Below, in pieces: positions 17,227-24,076 of a stretch of 37,173 bases of DNA (position 1 is its first letter; each line of letters starts with the position of its first letter). The notes beneath the pieces were generated by a model. The model was not told the DNA's origin. It did not search any database and saw nothing but the letters and a program-made list of their open reading frames with translations. Both the position numbers and the translations under genes were made by a program. Origin of the DNA: Lujinxingia vulgaris (GTDB lineage Bacteria; Myxococcota_A; Bradymonadia; Bradymonadales; Bradymonadaceae); NCBI RefSeq assembly GCF_007997005.1, contig NZ_VOSL01000017.1, positions 1-37,173 on the forward strand. The letters run 5' to 3'.

Positions 17227-19665
17227 TCAGCGCTGGCTGAGCACCTCCAGGATCGTCTCCACCGAACCTTTGATCGGCGCGGCGCTCTCCCCGGGCGGTC
17301 CCACACACGAGGGGCAACCGGCCTCACAGGGGCAGCTGCGCACGAGATCGCGAGCCATGCCCATAAAGGTCTCGTGTTCGTCGAAGAGCCCCTCGCCAAG
17401 CCCCACCCCGCCCGGGTAGCGGTCATAGAGGTAGATGTGAGGCTCGTAGAGCGAAGGCGCGATCTGACCGGCTTCAAAGTCCTGCTCCTCACCGGAGGCG
17501 TCGCGCACCGTGAGGCCTCCCAGCCCCTGCGACCACCATTGATCGTTGGCCACCGAGCAGATGCACAGCTCCAGATCGCGCCAGTCGCACATCATCTTCA
17601 AGCTGGCCGTCGTCTTGAGCACCTCGCCGACCCCCTCGACCAGGCGCACCCACTGATCGGCCACAAGGCTTGAGGGCACGCGATCTTTGAAGTCGTCGGC
17701 TTTGAGTTGCAGCCAGTACGCCATCGTGTGCAGGTCGAGCTCGGGCAGGTTGAGCTCGCCGTAGCCGATGTTCTCGCCAGTGCCGAACTTGATCTTCTTA
17801 AAGCCCACGAAACGCTGGGTGACCCGAACCTCCCCAAAACCGATGGAGGTTCGCGGCGCGTCGCGCTCTTTGAACACATCGAGCACGTGGGTGGCCGCGT
17901 AGTGCATGGCGGTGGTGTAGTAGCCGTCGTCGCTGCGCTCGACGTAGGCGCGGCGCTCGTCGTAGTCGAGGCGCACCACCCGATAGGGCTCACCAGAGAT
18001 CTGGTAGACGGCGTTGGGGTAGAGCGTGAGGTGCGCGCTCTCAAAGTCGACCTCAGCCAGCACGTTGCGTTCGCGCGAGCCGGTGTCGATGACCACGAAG
18101 TTCTCGGAGGCGGTGCTGCGCAGGCTGACCTGGTTGGCCGGATAGGTGCGCGAGGTCCACGTCCAGCGCTCTCCGCTACGCTGAACCACGCCCATGGCGC
18201 GGGCCATAAAGTCGAGCGCCTCGTCGGTGTCAGCCGGACTCAAGCCGCCGTACGCCTCCCCGGCGCGCCACTCCAGCTCGTAGCAGGCGCATTTGAGGTG
18301 CTCGACGGCGATCAGGAGGTTTTGTGGATCGACGCGCGCGGCCTCCGGCGACTGTCCGAAGAAGTAGTCCGGGTTCTGGATGATGAACTGATCGATGGGG
18401 TTGTCGCCGGCGATCACAATGGCCACCGAGACGCCGCCGCTGCGCCCGGCACGCCCGATCTGCTGCCAGGTCGAGGCGATGGTGCCCGGGTAGCCGGCGA
18501 GCACGCAGACGTCCAGGCTTCCGATATCAACGCCCAGCTCCAGGGCGTTGGTGGTGACCACACCGCGCACATGACCCTCGCGCAGCCCGCTCTCAATGGA
18601 GCGGCGCAGCCCGGGGAGGTAGCCGCCCCGGTAACTCGCCACGCGGTCGGCCAGCCCCGGGCGGTCGCGGTCGGCGGCCAGCCGGCGCTTGAGGCGGTTG
18701 ACCATCACCTCCACCGACTGGCGGCTGCGCGCAAAGACGATGGTCGGGCAGTCGCGCTTTAAGGTCTTCGTCGCGATGCGCGAGGCCAGGCGCAACGGGC
18801 TCTGTCGACGCATCTTGTCGGCGTCGACGATCGGCGGGTTCAAGAAACACACGTAACGCTCCGCCTGAGGCGCCCCGCTCTCATCAATGAGCTCTACCTC
18901 GCCACCTACAAGCTCTTTTGCCAGCTCCCGAGGGTTGGCGATCGTGGCGCTTGTGGCCAGAAAGATCGGGTCGGTGCCGTAATGACGGCAGATCCGCCGA
19001 AGTCGCCAGAGCACGTTGGCCACGTGACTTCCGAAGACCCCGCGGTAGGTGTGCAACTCGTCGACCACGATGTATTTGAGGCCCTTAAAGAAGCGCGCCC
19101 ATTTGTCGTGATGCGGCAAGATCGCCGCGTGCAGCATGTCCGGGTTCGTCAGCACCAACCGGCCGTTGCGACGCACCCGCCGGCGCACATCCGGATCGGT
19201 GTCGCCGTCGTAGACCTGCCCCTCCCACATCGGGTCGCGGCCAGGGGCGAGTTTGAGGAGCTGGTTGAGCTCGGCGCTCTGGTCCTGGCTAAGCGCCTTG
19301 GTGGGAAAGAGGTAAAGCGCGCTGTGGCCCTTATACAGGCTGTCGATGACGGGGAGGTTGTAGCAGAGGCTTTTTCCGCTGGCCGTGGGTGTGACCACGA
19401 CGGTGTGGCGGCCTCCGAGCGCGGCTTCGACCGCACGGGCCTGGTGGCTGTAGAGGCTCTGAAAGCCGCGGCCGCGCAGCAGCTCTCCGACTCTCGGGTC
19501 GAGCGCTTCGGGAAGCGCGGCATACTGCGCCTGGCGCGCGGGCAGATGTTTGATCGCCGTGAAATGTTTGCCCACGTCGCGCCCGGTGCGCCAGTCGGCA
19601 AGAAGCTGACGAAGTTCCGATTGCCCCTGCTGGCTGCGGTTGACGTCGCGATCGCGCGTGCTCAC
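17227..19665 (-). CDS. mrfA: DEAD/DEAH-box helicase with C-terminal Cys cluster, MrfA/YprA type
   Basis: 812 residues. Superfamily 2 motifs are in order: Q-motif region SLYSHQARAVE, Walker A TPTASGKS (about 92-99), VDELHTYRG (Walker B, 201-209), SATIANP (motif III), TNALELGVDIG (motif V) and QQIGRAGRSG (motif VI). The C-terminal third matches the DUF1998-type domain and ends in CPCEAGCPSC (four Cys at about 778-787), the metal-binding cluster of MrfA. In Bacillus subtilis, MrfA is a 3'-5' helicase repairing mitomycin C adducts. The GTG start overlaps the TGA stop of the mogA-like gene (GTGA), so the two are translationally coupled. The functional reason for that pairing is not known. Confidence 0.9.
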   Translation of the reverse strand: MSTRDRDVNRSQQGQSELRQLLADWRTGRDVGKHFTAIKHLPARQAQYAALPEALDPRVGELLRGRGFQSLYSHQARAVEAALGGRHTVVVTPTASGKSLCYNLPVIDSLYKGHSALYLFPTKALSQDQSAELNQLLKLAPGRDPMWEGQVYDGDTDPDVRRRVRRNGRLVLTNPDMLHAAILPHHDKWARFFKGLKYIVVDELHTYRGVFGSHVANVLWRLRRICRHYGTDPIFLATSATIANPRELAKELVGGEVELIDESGAPQAERYVCFLNPPIVDADKMRRQSPLRLASRIATKTLKRDCPTIVFARSRQSVEVMVNRLKRRLAADRDRPGLADRVASYRGGYLPGLRRSIESGLREGHVRGVVTTNALELGVDIGSLDVCVLAGYPGTIASTWQQIGRAGRSGGVSVAIVIAGDNPIDQFIIQNPDYFFGQSPEAARVDPQNLLIAVEHLKCACYELEWRAGEAYGGLSPADTDEALDFMARAMGVVQRSGERWTWTSRTYPANQVSLRSTASENFVVIDTGSRERNVLAEVDFESAHLTLYPNAVYQISGEPYRVVRLDYDERRAYVERSDDGYYTTAMHYAATHVLDVFKERDAPRTSIGFGEVRVTQRFVGFKKIKFGTGENIGYGELNLPELDLHTMAYWLQLKADDFKDRVPSSLVADQWVRLVEGVGEVLKTTASLKMMCDWRDLELCICSVANDQWWSQGLGGLTVRDASGEEQDFEAGQIAPSLYEPHIYLYDRYPGGVGLGEGLFDEHETFMGMARDLVRSCPCEAGCPSCVGPPGESAAPIKGSVETILEVLSQR

Positions 19666-20210
19666 GGGGTGGCCTTTTTCTTTTTGGGACGAAACGCCAC
19701 CACGACCTCCGGGTCGGTCTCGATGATGGGGCCGTCCATCAGCTCAATGCAGTAGGGGATGGCCTCAAAGAGCTCGTCGAGGATCTCGGCGATCGAGCGC
19801 GGACTTCCGGGCAGGTTGACGATGAGCGAGCGCCCGCGAAGCGCTCCCACCTGCCGCGAGAGGATGGCGGTGGGCACATACTTCAGGCTGATCTGGCGCA
19901 TGCGCTCGCCAAAGCCAGGCATCTCGCGGTCGGCCACATCGAGGGTCGCCTCCGGCGTCACATCGCGCACCGCAGGACCGGTGCCACCGGTGGTCAACAC
20001 CAGCTGGCAGCCCTGCGCATCGCAGAGCTCCACGATCGCCTCCCCGATCTGCTCGCGCTCATCGGGCACCAGACGCGTGCGCGTCTCATAAGGCGTCGTA
20101 AGCGCACGCTTAAGCCAGGCCTCAATGGCAGGCCCGCTGATGTCCTCATAATCGCCACGGCTGGCACGGTCACTGACCGTCACCACGCCGACCTTTAAGA
20201 TCTCGCTCAC
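19662..20210 (-). CDS. mogA: MogA/MoaB-family molybdopterin adenylyltransferase
   Basis: 182 residues from a GTG with GGAGG four bases upstream; longer in-frame starts (TTG at 20264, ATG at 20228) lack a ribosome site and family similarity. The MoCF-binding fold is clear: VGVVTVSDRAS at the N-terminus, LVLTTGGTGP (about 71-79), RDVTPEAT with the catalytic-site Asp (82-89) and SLIVNLPGSP (128-137). MogA adenylylates molybdopterin before metal insertion. The length and the single domain fit MogA/MoaB rather than MoeA. It shares a 4-bp overlap with the helicase gene downstream. No other cofactor gene is in the window. Confidence 0.92.
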   Translation of the reverse strand: MSEILKVGVVTVSDRASRGDYEDISGPAIEAWLKRALTTPYETRTRLVPDEREQIGEAIVELCDAQGCQLVLTTGGTGPAVRDVTPEATLDVADREMPGFGERMRQISLKYVPTAILSRQVGALRGRSLIVNLPGSPRSIAEILDELFEAIPYCIELMDGPIIETDPEVVVAFRPKKKKATP

Positions 20211-20276
20211 ATCGCCTCCCACACGCATTGAAAGAGCGTCTGCCCCCGGGTTCACACGCGCCAATTCTCACAGGCG

Positions 20277-20306
20277 GAGATACTGTGCACCTGAGCAGCA
20301 TGTCAA
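20277..20306 (-). promoter_or_regulatory. Candidate promoter of mogA-mrfA
   Basis: On the minus strand a perfect TTGACA (20301-20306) is followed after 18 bp by TATCTC (20277-20282). The mogA start lies about 65 bp downstream. The -10 resembles the TATCTT of the sRNA promoter at 21044, which supports both being read by the same housekeeping sigma factor. Confidence 0.5.
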
Positions 20307-20337
20307 CTCGCCCCCCTCACTTTTATGGCGACGGTGA

Positions 20338-20772
20338 TCAGGCGATCTTCAGCGCCGCCTTAAGCTCTTTGACGAGCTTGAAGTAGCGGTCGCGGGAGAA
20401 CTTCTGATTGAGGATGTGGAACTCTTTTTTCACCAGCCCCACGCACCCGAAGCAGAAGACGCAGTCGGTGCAGTCCTCGCTCAAGATCAGGTAGGAGCTG
20501 TTGGCGCAGCGCTTCGAGCGTACGCAGTAGCTCGACTGGTGGCAGTGCTCGCACTCGGTGCACTGGGTGCAGTAGGTGCAGTTACTGCAGTCGCGGCAGT
20601 AGGTGCAAAACGAGCAGTCGGTGCTGCCGGTCGTGAACATGCAGTGGTGGCAGCGCACGCTGTCGTCGGAGTGGTAGGAGGCCGCACCTTCGGTGGTAGC
20701 GCGGTAGCTGCGCACCAGCTCACTGAGGGCCTTCTCAAATGCACGCTGGTCCAGGGGGATATCGCTCATCAT
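20338..20772 (-). CDS. Small Cys-ribbon protein (repeated CxxC)
   Basis: 144 residues from the first of two adjacent ATGs; a longer GTG frame to 20814 crosses a perfect palindrome and is unlikely. The chain has 17 Cys. Nine occur at exactly every third residue (53, 56, 59, 62, 65, 68, 71, 74, 77), and another four do at 101, 104, 107 and 110. The C-terminus (CFGCVGLVKKEFHILNQKF, then a basic amphipathic helix) resembles, from memory, a conserved element in uncharacterised Cys-rich bacterial proteins. There is no signal peptide, so it is probably cytoplasmic and metal-binding. The N-terminal 40 residues are helical and acidic. The function is unknown. Confidence 0.8.
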   Translation of the reverse strand: MMSDIPLDQRAFEKALSELVRSYRATTEGAASYHSDDSVRCHHCMFTTGSTDCSFCTYCRDCSNCTYCTQCTECEHCHQSSYCVRSKRCANSSYLILSEDCTDCVFCFGCVGLVKKEFHILNQKFSRDRYFKLVKELKAALKIA

Positions 20773-20800
20773 CAAACTCGTTCGCCAGAGGGGGCCCGAG

Positions 20801-20820
20801 CCGGCCGTGATCACGGCCGG
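20801..20820. promoter_or_regulatory. Perfect 20-bp palindrome upstream of the Cys-ribbon gene
   Basis: CCGGCCGTGA followed by TCACGGCCGG is a perfect uninterrupted palindrome about 29 bp before the start codon. It could be an operator, or a hairpin in the leader of the mRNA close to the ribosome site. Only the symmetry is observed. Confidence 0.4.
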
Positions 20821-20956
20821 GCGATCGCCTCGACAGGGGATCGGCGAGGGGTTCGGGCGCTCCGGGCGTTGTAAAAGATCGTCTTCAACAGGTTTTTTGC
20901 AGGGCGCTCATACCACAGTCAAAGGCTCGATTCCCGCAGAAAATAGCGACTTCTCG

Positions 20957-20969
20957 TGACCCACGGTCA
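20957..20969. repeat. Single copy of the palindromic repeat core
   Basis: TGACCCACGGTCA, the full 13-bp dyad (TGACC-CAC-GGTCA), stands alone here, about 50 bp before the sRNA promoter. It shows that the element also occurs outside arrays. Confidence 0.85.
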
Positions 20970-21020
20970 TTTCGAGGAGCGGACTTTTATCCAGTATTGG
21001 CGGAAAATTACAAAAAAGAC

Positions 21021-21049
21021 TTGACCGCCCCCCCCACCGGAGATATCTT
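21021..21049 (+). promoter_or_regulatory. Near-consensus promoter of the C-loop small RNA
   Basis: TTGACC (21021-21026) and TATCTT (21044-21049) are separated by exactly 17 bp, the best sigma-70-like pair in the window. AT-rich DNA (ATTACAAAAAAG) lies directly upstream as a possible UP element. No protein-coding gene follows on this strand, only structured RNA ending in a terminator. The start is expected near 21056. Confidence 0.7.
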
Positions 21050-21055
21050 CCGAAT

Positions 21056-21245
21056 TGTGTCGGGCGCGATCCTTCAACGTGATCCCCCCCTCACGGAAGG
21101 ATCCAGCTCCTTCTTTAAGTGAGCACGCTCGGCACCCCGGTCAGCCCGCTTCCCCCCCCAGGCGGGCTGGCCACTTTTTCGAGCTTCGCTTCTCCCCCCC
21201 AGGCGAAGCTCATCGCCCCCAGGCAACCCCTGGGGGCTTTTTTTT
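21056..21245 (+). ncRNA. Probable regulatory small RNA with three C-run hairpin loops
   Basis: About 190 nt from the inferred start to the terminator. Hairpin 1 (21068-21103) has an 8-bp outer stem GATCCTTC/GAAGGATC, a 2-nt bulge, a 5-bp inner stem and the loop T followed by seven C. Hairpin 2 (21139-21172) has an 11-bp stem around GGTCAGCCCGC and a loop with eight C, then five T. Hairpin 3 (21181-21211) has the 9-bp stem GAGCTTCGC/GCGAAGCTC and a loop with seven C. Hairpin 4 (21215-21237), stem GCCCCCAGG/CCTGGGGGC followed by eight T, is the terminator. Repeated C-rich loops suit pairing with G-rich ribosome-binding sites; the actinobacterial 6C RNA family uses the same design. No convincing ORF or ribosome site is present. 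The structure is read from sequence; the regulatory role is inferred. Confidence 0.7.
21215..21245 (+). terminator. Rho-independent terminator of the small RNA
   Basis: The stem GCCCCCAGG (21215-21223) with CCTGGGGGC (21229-21237) has a 5-nt loop and is followed by eight T (21238-21245). The other strand has no T-run beside it. Confidence 0.92.
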
Positions 21246-21261
21246 GTTCGTACAGCCGGGG

Positions 21262-21377
21262 CTCGAACTCGAACTCGAACTCGAACTCGAACTCGAACTC
21301 GAACTCGAACTCGAACTCGAACTCGAACTCGAACTCGAACTCGAACTCGAACTCGAACTCGAACTCGAACTCGAACT
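21262..21377. repeat. Hexanucleotide microsatellite (CTCGAA)n, about 19 copies
   Basis: 116 bp of uninterrupted CTCGAA units lie between the small-RNA terminator (ends 21245) and a bidirectional terminator (starts 21417). Because the unit is 6 bp, every frame stays open (Leu-Glu, Ser-Asn or Val-Arg repeats), but there is no ribosome site and the tract is insulated by terminators on both sides. I therefore do not call it coding. Such tracts change length by slippage. Confidence 0.95.
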
Positions 21378-21416
21378 TGGTGCTCGAACTGCTGCTCGGG
21401 CTGAAATCCGAAGCGC

Positions 21417-21459
21417 AAAAAAAGCCCCCGTGCAGCCAAAGCTGTGCGGGGGCTTTTTT
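21417..21459. terminator. Bidirectional rho-independent terminator
   Basis: A 13-bp stem (21424-21436 with 21441-21453, two G-T wobbles, loop CAAA) has seven A on its left and six T on its right, so it can stop transcription on both strands. On the minus strand it lies 44 bp after the lamin-tail gene stop and should end that transcript. Confidence 0.93.
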
Positions 21460-21503
21460 GCAACCTCACTGGCGTGCCCATCCGGCGCGCCGGTGATTAA
21501 AAC

Positions 21504-23645
21504 TCAGTCGCAGGCGAGGTTGGCCGTTCCGGGGGTGCCGAATTTCAACTCGGCTTCATCGTTGGCATTAATGTGAACGACGTACTCATCACCTTCGGCG
21601 CCCGGCGTAAAGCACCACACATCGGTGGAGTAGCTTCCAGCAGGGTTAGGGGTGACGAGGCGGTTGACGTCCTTTTGGAAGGAGCGACCCAGCTGGGGTC
21701 CGGGGGTGGCGATTTCGTCGAGCACTTCGCCAGCACACTCAATCCAGTAGATCATCGAACCGTTGTTGAGGCCGAAGCCCAGCTCCTGGGCCACCGTGAG
21801 TGAAGCTCCTGCGTTGGCGCTGCTCGCAAAGAGGGTGTAGCCACCGGCAGGAACGATGACACCCGCATCGATCTCCATCTCGTTGGAGCTGGACGAGTCG
21901 CGCTTGAGCAGGCAGCCGCTCAGGTCGAAATCTTCGGTCCCCGGATTATAAAGCTCAATAAACTCGCCCGGATCGCCGTTTCCGCCCGTGAAGCGCGCCA
22001 TCACTTCGCTGATCACAAGCTCCAGGGCCACAAAACCGGTGAAGGTGGCGCTGGCGTCGGCGGCGATGGTCGCACCGAAGATGTCGGTGAGGCTGTCGTC
22101 GAGCTCCACGGTGTACTCGGCGGCCGAGGTCTGCTCCTCGGTGGTCAGGATGACCTTCGGTCCGTCGACGACGGCGCCGGTGACGGTGAGCCCTTCGATG
22201 GTGAACTGCGAGCCGTCGGCCAGGATCGGCCCCAGCGCGCGGGTGAGGACCAGCTCTACCTGGGTGGCGCTGGTGGAGGTGGCGCTGACCACGCTGAGCT
22301 CGGGGCACTCGCTCACGTCGATCTCGGTGGCGTCGTAGACCATGAACTGCGCGGTCTCTTCAAAGCGCCACAGCGGGGTCATGCTCAGGTCGATTTCGCA
22401 GCCGGACTCCAGACCGAAGGCCTGACGAAGTTCGGTGGCCATGCGCAGCTGGGCGCCCTCAGCGACGCCTTCGGTGGCCACGGGGTAGGCCTGGTGGCCC
22501 GGACCGGCAAAGGTCAGAAGATCGCCGCTGATCGTCATCGAGGCGCTGACGATGCGGTGGGTGTAGCTGTTGAGCGAGGTGATGAGATCGGTGGCCGCCG
22601 TCAGGTCCGTGACGAGCGCGTCGCGGTCTCCGTTGGACGCATCAACCGTCAGCGACTCAAAGCCATCGACCCAGGTGGCCCCGCCGTTGGAGACCACCGA
22701 GGTGGCCAGGAAGCTGACCACATCGTTGACCTCGACGGGCATCTCTTCGCCTTCAGCCACGGCCACGAAGAGCGCGGGGCCTTCGGGGCGGCTCTGCACG
22801 AAGAAGCCGGCGTCGTCGACGCCCACCATGGGACGCACGTAGGTGACGGTGGCGCCTTCGATGAGCTTGCCATCATCGCCGGGGCCGTTGAGCAGCAGGT
22901 CAGCGATGGCAGCGCTGGCGTCGGGGCCTTCGATGCAGGAGGGGTTGACCGCGCCCGGGGTGCCCAGGTCGGCGCCGTTGTAGGCGGCGGTCGCCGCGCA
23001 CCAGTAGTCACCGGAGTCGTCGGTGGCGCCGTTGAAAGCCGGATCGCGGCTCAGGCTGGCACCGGCCACCGAGGGGTAGCTCTCACCAGCGTCGTAGACG
23101 ACCTCGGTGATGGTCGTGCCGTCGCAATCCAGCGAGACCGAGCCTTCGCCCTCAGCGAGCACGAGGCCTTCGAGGATGAAGTCAGCGTCGAAGCCAGCGT
23201 TGGCGCTGGCGGCAAGGGTGAGGTAGCCGCCCGACTCCACGGTAAGCGACTCACCGATAACCACTGCTTCATCAAGCGAGGAGCTTCCGAGCGCGCAGCC
23301 CTCAAGCTCAAGCTCGGCGTCGCTGGTATTGAGCAGCTCCACCCACTGGCCTTCAAAGGCAGCAACCTCGGTGGGCTGCTTCATGAGCTCGGTGATCACC
23401 AGGTCGCCCGGGGTCGGGGCGACGATGGGATCGGGATCCACGTCGGCGTCGGGATCGGGATCGACATCGACGTCCTCTTCCACATCGGGGTTGGGATCGG
23501 TGTCGAGCTCAGCGTCCGGCCCCACATCTTCGCCCGCGTCGGGCAGTGGGGTGGGAGAGGGATCGTCGGTATCACCACACGCCGCTGCTCCTGCAGCGAG
23601 TGAGAGTGCAGCGAGCATCGCCAAAGTTTTGCGTCTCAACATCAT
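21504..23645 (-). CDS. Lipoprotein with two lamin-tail domains
   Basis: 713 residues from the first of two ATGs preceded by AGAAGGAG. The signal peptide ends in a lipobox (GAAA-Cys). A long Asp/Pro/Glu-rich spacer follows (repeats such as VDPDPDADVDPDP), typical of surface lipoproteins. LTD1 starts at PGDLVITELMKQP and continues with GQWVELLNTSDAELELEGC. The centre has a region starting PDASAAIADLLLNGPGDDGK that resembles a DUF5689-like or OB-type module, then an Ig-like segment (SATSTSATQVELVLTRAL). LTD2 begins LELVISEVMARFTGG and includes GEFIELYNPGTEDFDLSGC. LTD domains occur on bacterial extracellular proteins, often with nucleases. No catalytic domain is visible. The function is unknown; the surface location is inferred. 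Confidence 0.87.
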   Translation of the reverse strand: MMLRRKTLAMLAALSLAAGAAACGDTDDPSPTPLPDAGEDVGPDAELDTDPNPDVEEDVDVDPDPDADVDPDPIVAPTPGDLVITELMKQPTEVAAFEGQWVELLNTSDAELELEGCALGSSSLDEAVVIGESLTVESGGYLTLAASANAGFDADFILEGLVLAEGEGSVSLDCDGTTITEVVYDAGESYPSVAGASLSRDPAFNGATDDSGDYWCAATAAYNGADLGTPGAVNPSCIEGPDASAAIADLLLNGPGDDGKLIEGATVTYVRPMVGVDDAGFFVQSRPEGPALFVAVAEGEEMPVEVNDVVSFLATSVVSNGGATWVDGFESLTVDASNGDRDALVTDLTAATDLITSLNSYTHRIVSASMTISGDLLTFAGPGHQAYPVATEGVAEGAQLRMATELRQAFGLESGCEIDLSMTPLWRFEETAQFMVYDATEIDVSECPELSVVSATSTSATQVELVLTRALGPILADGSQFTIEGLTVTGAVVDGPKVILTTEEQTSAAEYTVELDDSLTDIFGATIAADASATFTGFVALELVISEVMARFTGGNGDPGEFIELYNPGTEDFDLSGCLLKRDSSSSNEMEIDAGVIVPAGGYTLFASSANAGASLTVAQELGFGLNNGSMIYWIECAGEVLDEIATPGPQLGRSFQKDVNRLVTPNPAGSYSTDVWCFTPGAEGDEYVVHINANDEAELKFGTPGTANLACD

Positions 23646-23729
23646 CTCAGACTCCTTCTGAACCGTTGCTGTCGACCTGCTTCCCAATCGTGCTTCGGAT
23701 ATGCGCCGCCCCGGGGCGGTCGCAGGCGC

Positions 23730-23758
23730 CTTATCGGCGATCGTCGCCGAGGATGCAA
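23730..23758 (-). promoter_or_regulatory. Candidate promoter of the lamin-tail gene
   Basis: On the minus strand TTGCAT (23753-23758) and GATAAG (23730-23735) are 17 bp apart, about 85 bp before the start codon. Each hexamer matches four consensus positions, so support is moderate. Confidence 0.35.
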
Positions 23759-23819
23759 CCCCTGGTCATCGGAGGGCGTGGCCACTGGAGGATCGCGTGG
23801 GTTACGCGCCCGTCTGAAG

Positions 23820-23899
23820 TGACCGTGGGTCACATCTGCAGCGACCGTGGGTCACCTCTACAGTGACCGTGGGTCACATCTATAGTGACCGTGGGTCAT
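23820..23899. repeat. Array C: four palindromic cores at 22-bp period
   Basis: GACCGTGGGTCA (the reverse complement of the core in array A) begins at 23821, 23843, 23865 and 23887, exactly 22 bp apart. The 10-bp linkers are similar to each other (CATCTGCAGC, CCTCTACAGT, CATCTATAGT) but unlike those of other arrays. The array sits upstream of the lamin-tail gene promoter and downstream of the topoisomerase terminator. Confidence 0.93.
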
Positions 23900-24000
23900 C
23901 CGTTCAAGCGTTCGGGTGCCGCACTAACACTATGAAAAGACGATACTTTCGCACAGGTCACGACACGTCCCCACACATGATTGTCGATCGTACCGGGACC

Positions 24001-24042
24001 AAAAAATAACCTCGCCGCGGGCTGCGGCGAGGTTATTTTTTT
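24001..24042. terminator. Bidirectional terminator after the topoisomerase gene
   Basis: A perfect 12-bp stem TAACCTCGCCGC/GCGGCGAGGTTA (24007-24018 with 24024-24035) with loop GGGCT is flanked by six A on the left and seven T on the right. On the minus strand it lies 35 bp after the parC-like stop. Confidence 0.95.
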
Positions 24043-24076
24043 CAGTGCAAGCGATCGACCGAATACGCCTGTGAGC

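Noticed and set aside
21055-21576. Leu-Glu repeat protein
   Set aside because: The frame spans a small-RNA gene, two terminators and a microsatellite; no ribosome site and no family similarity outside the repeat.
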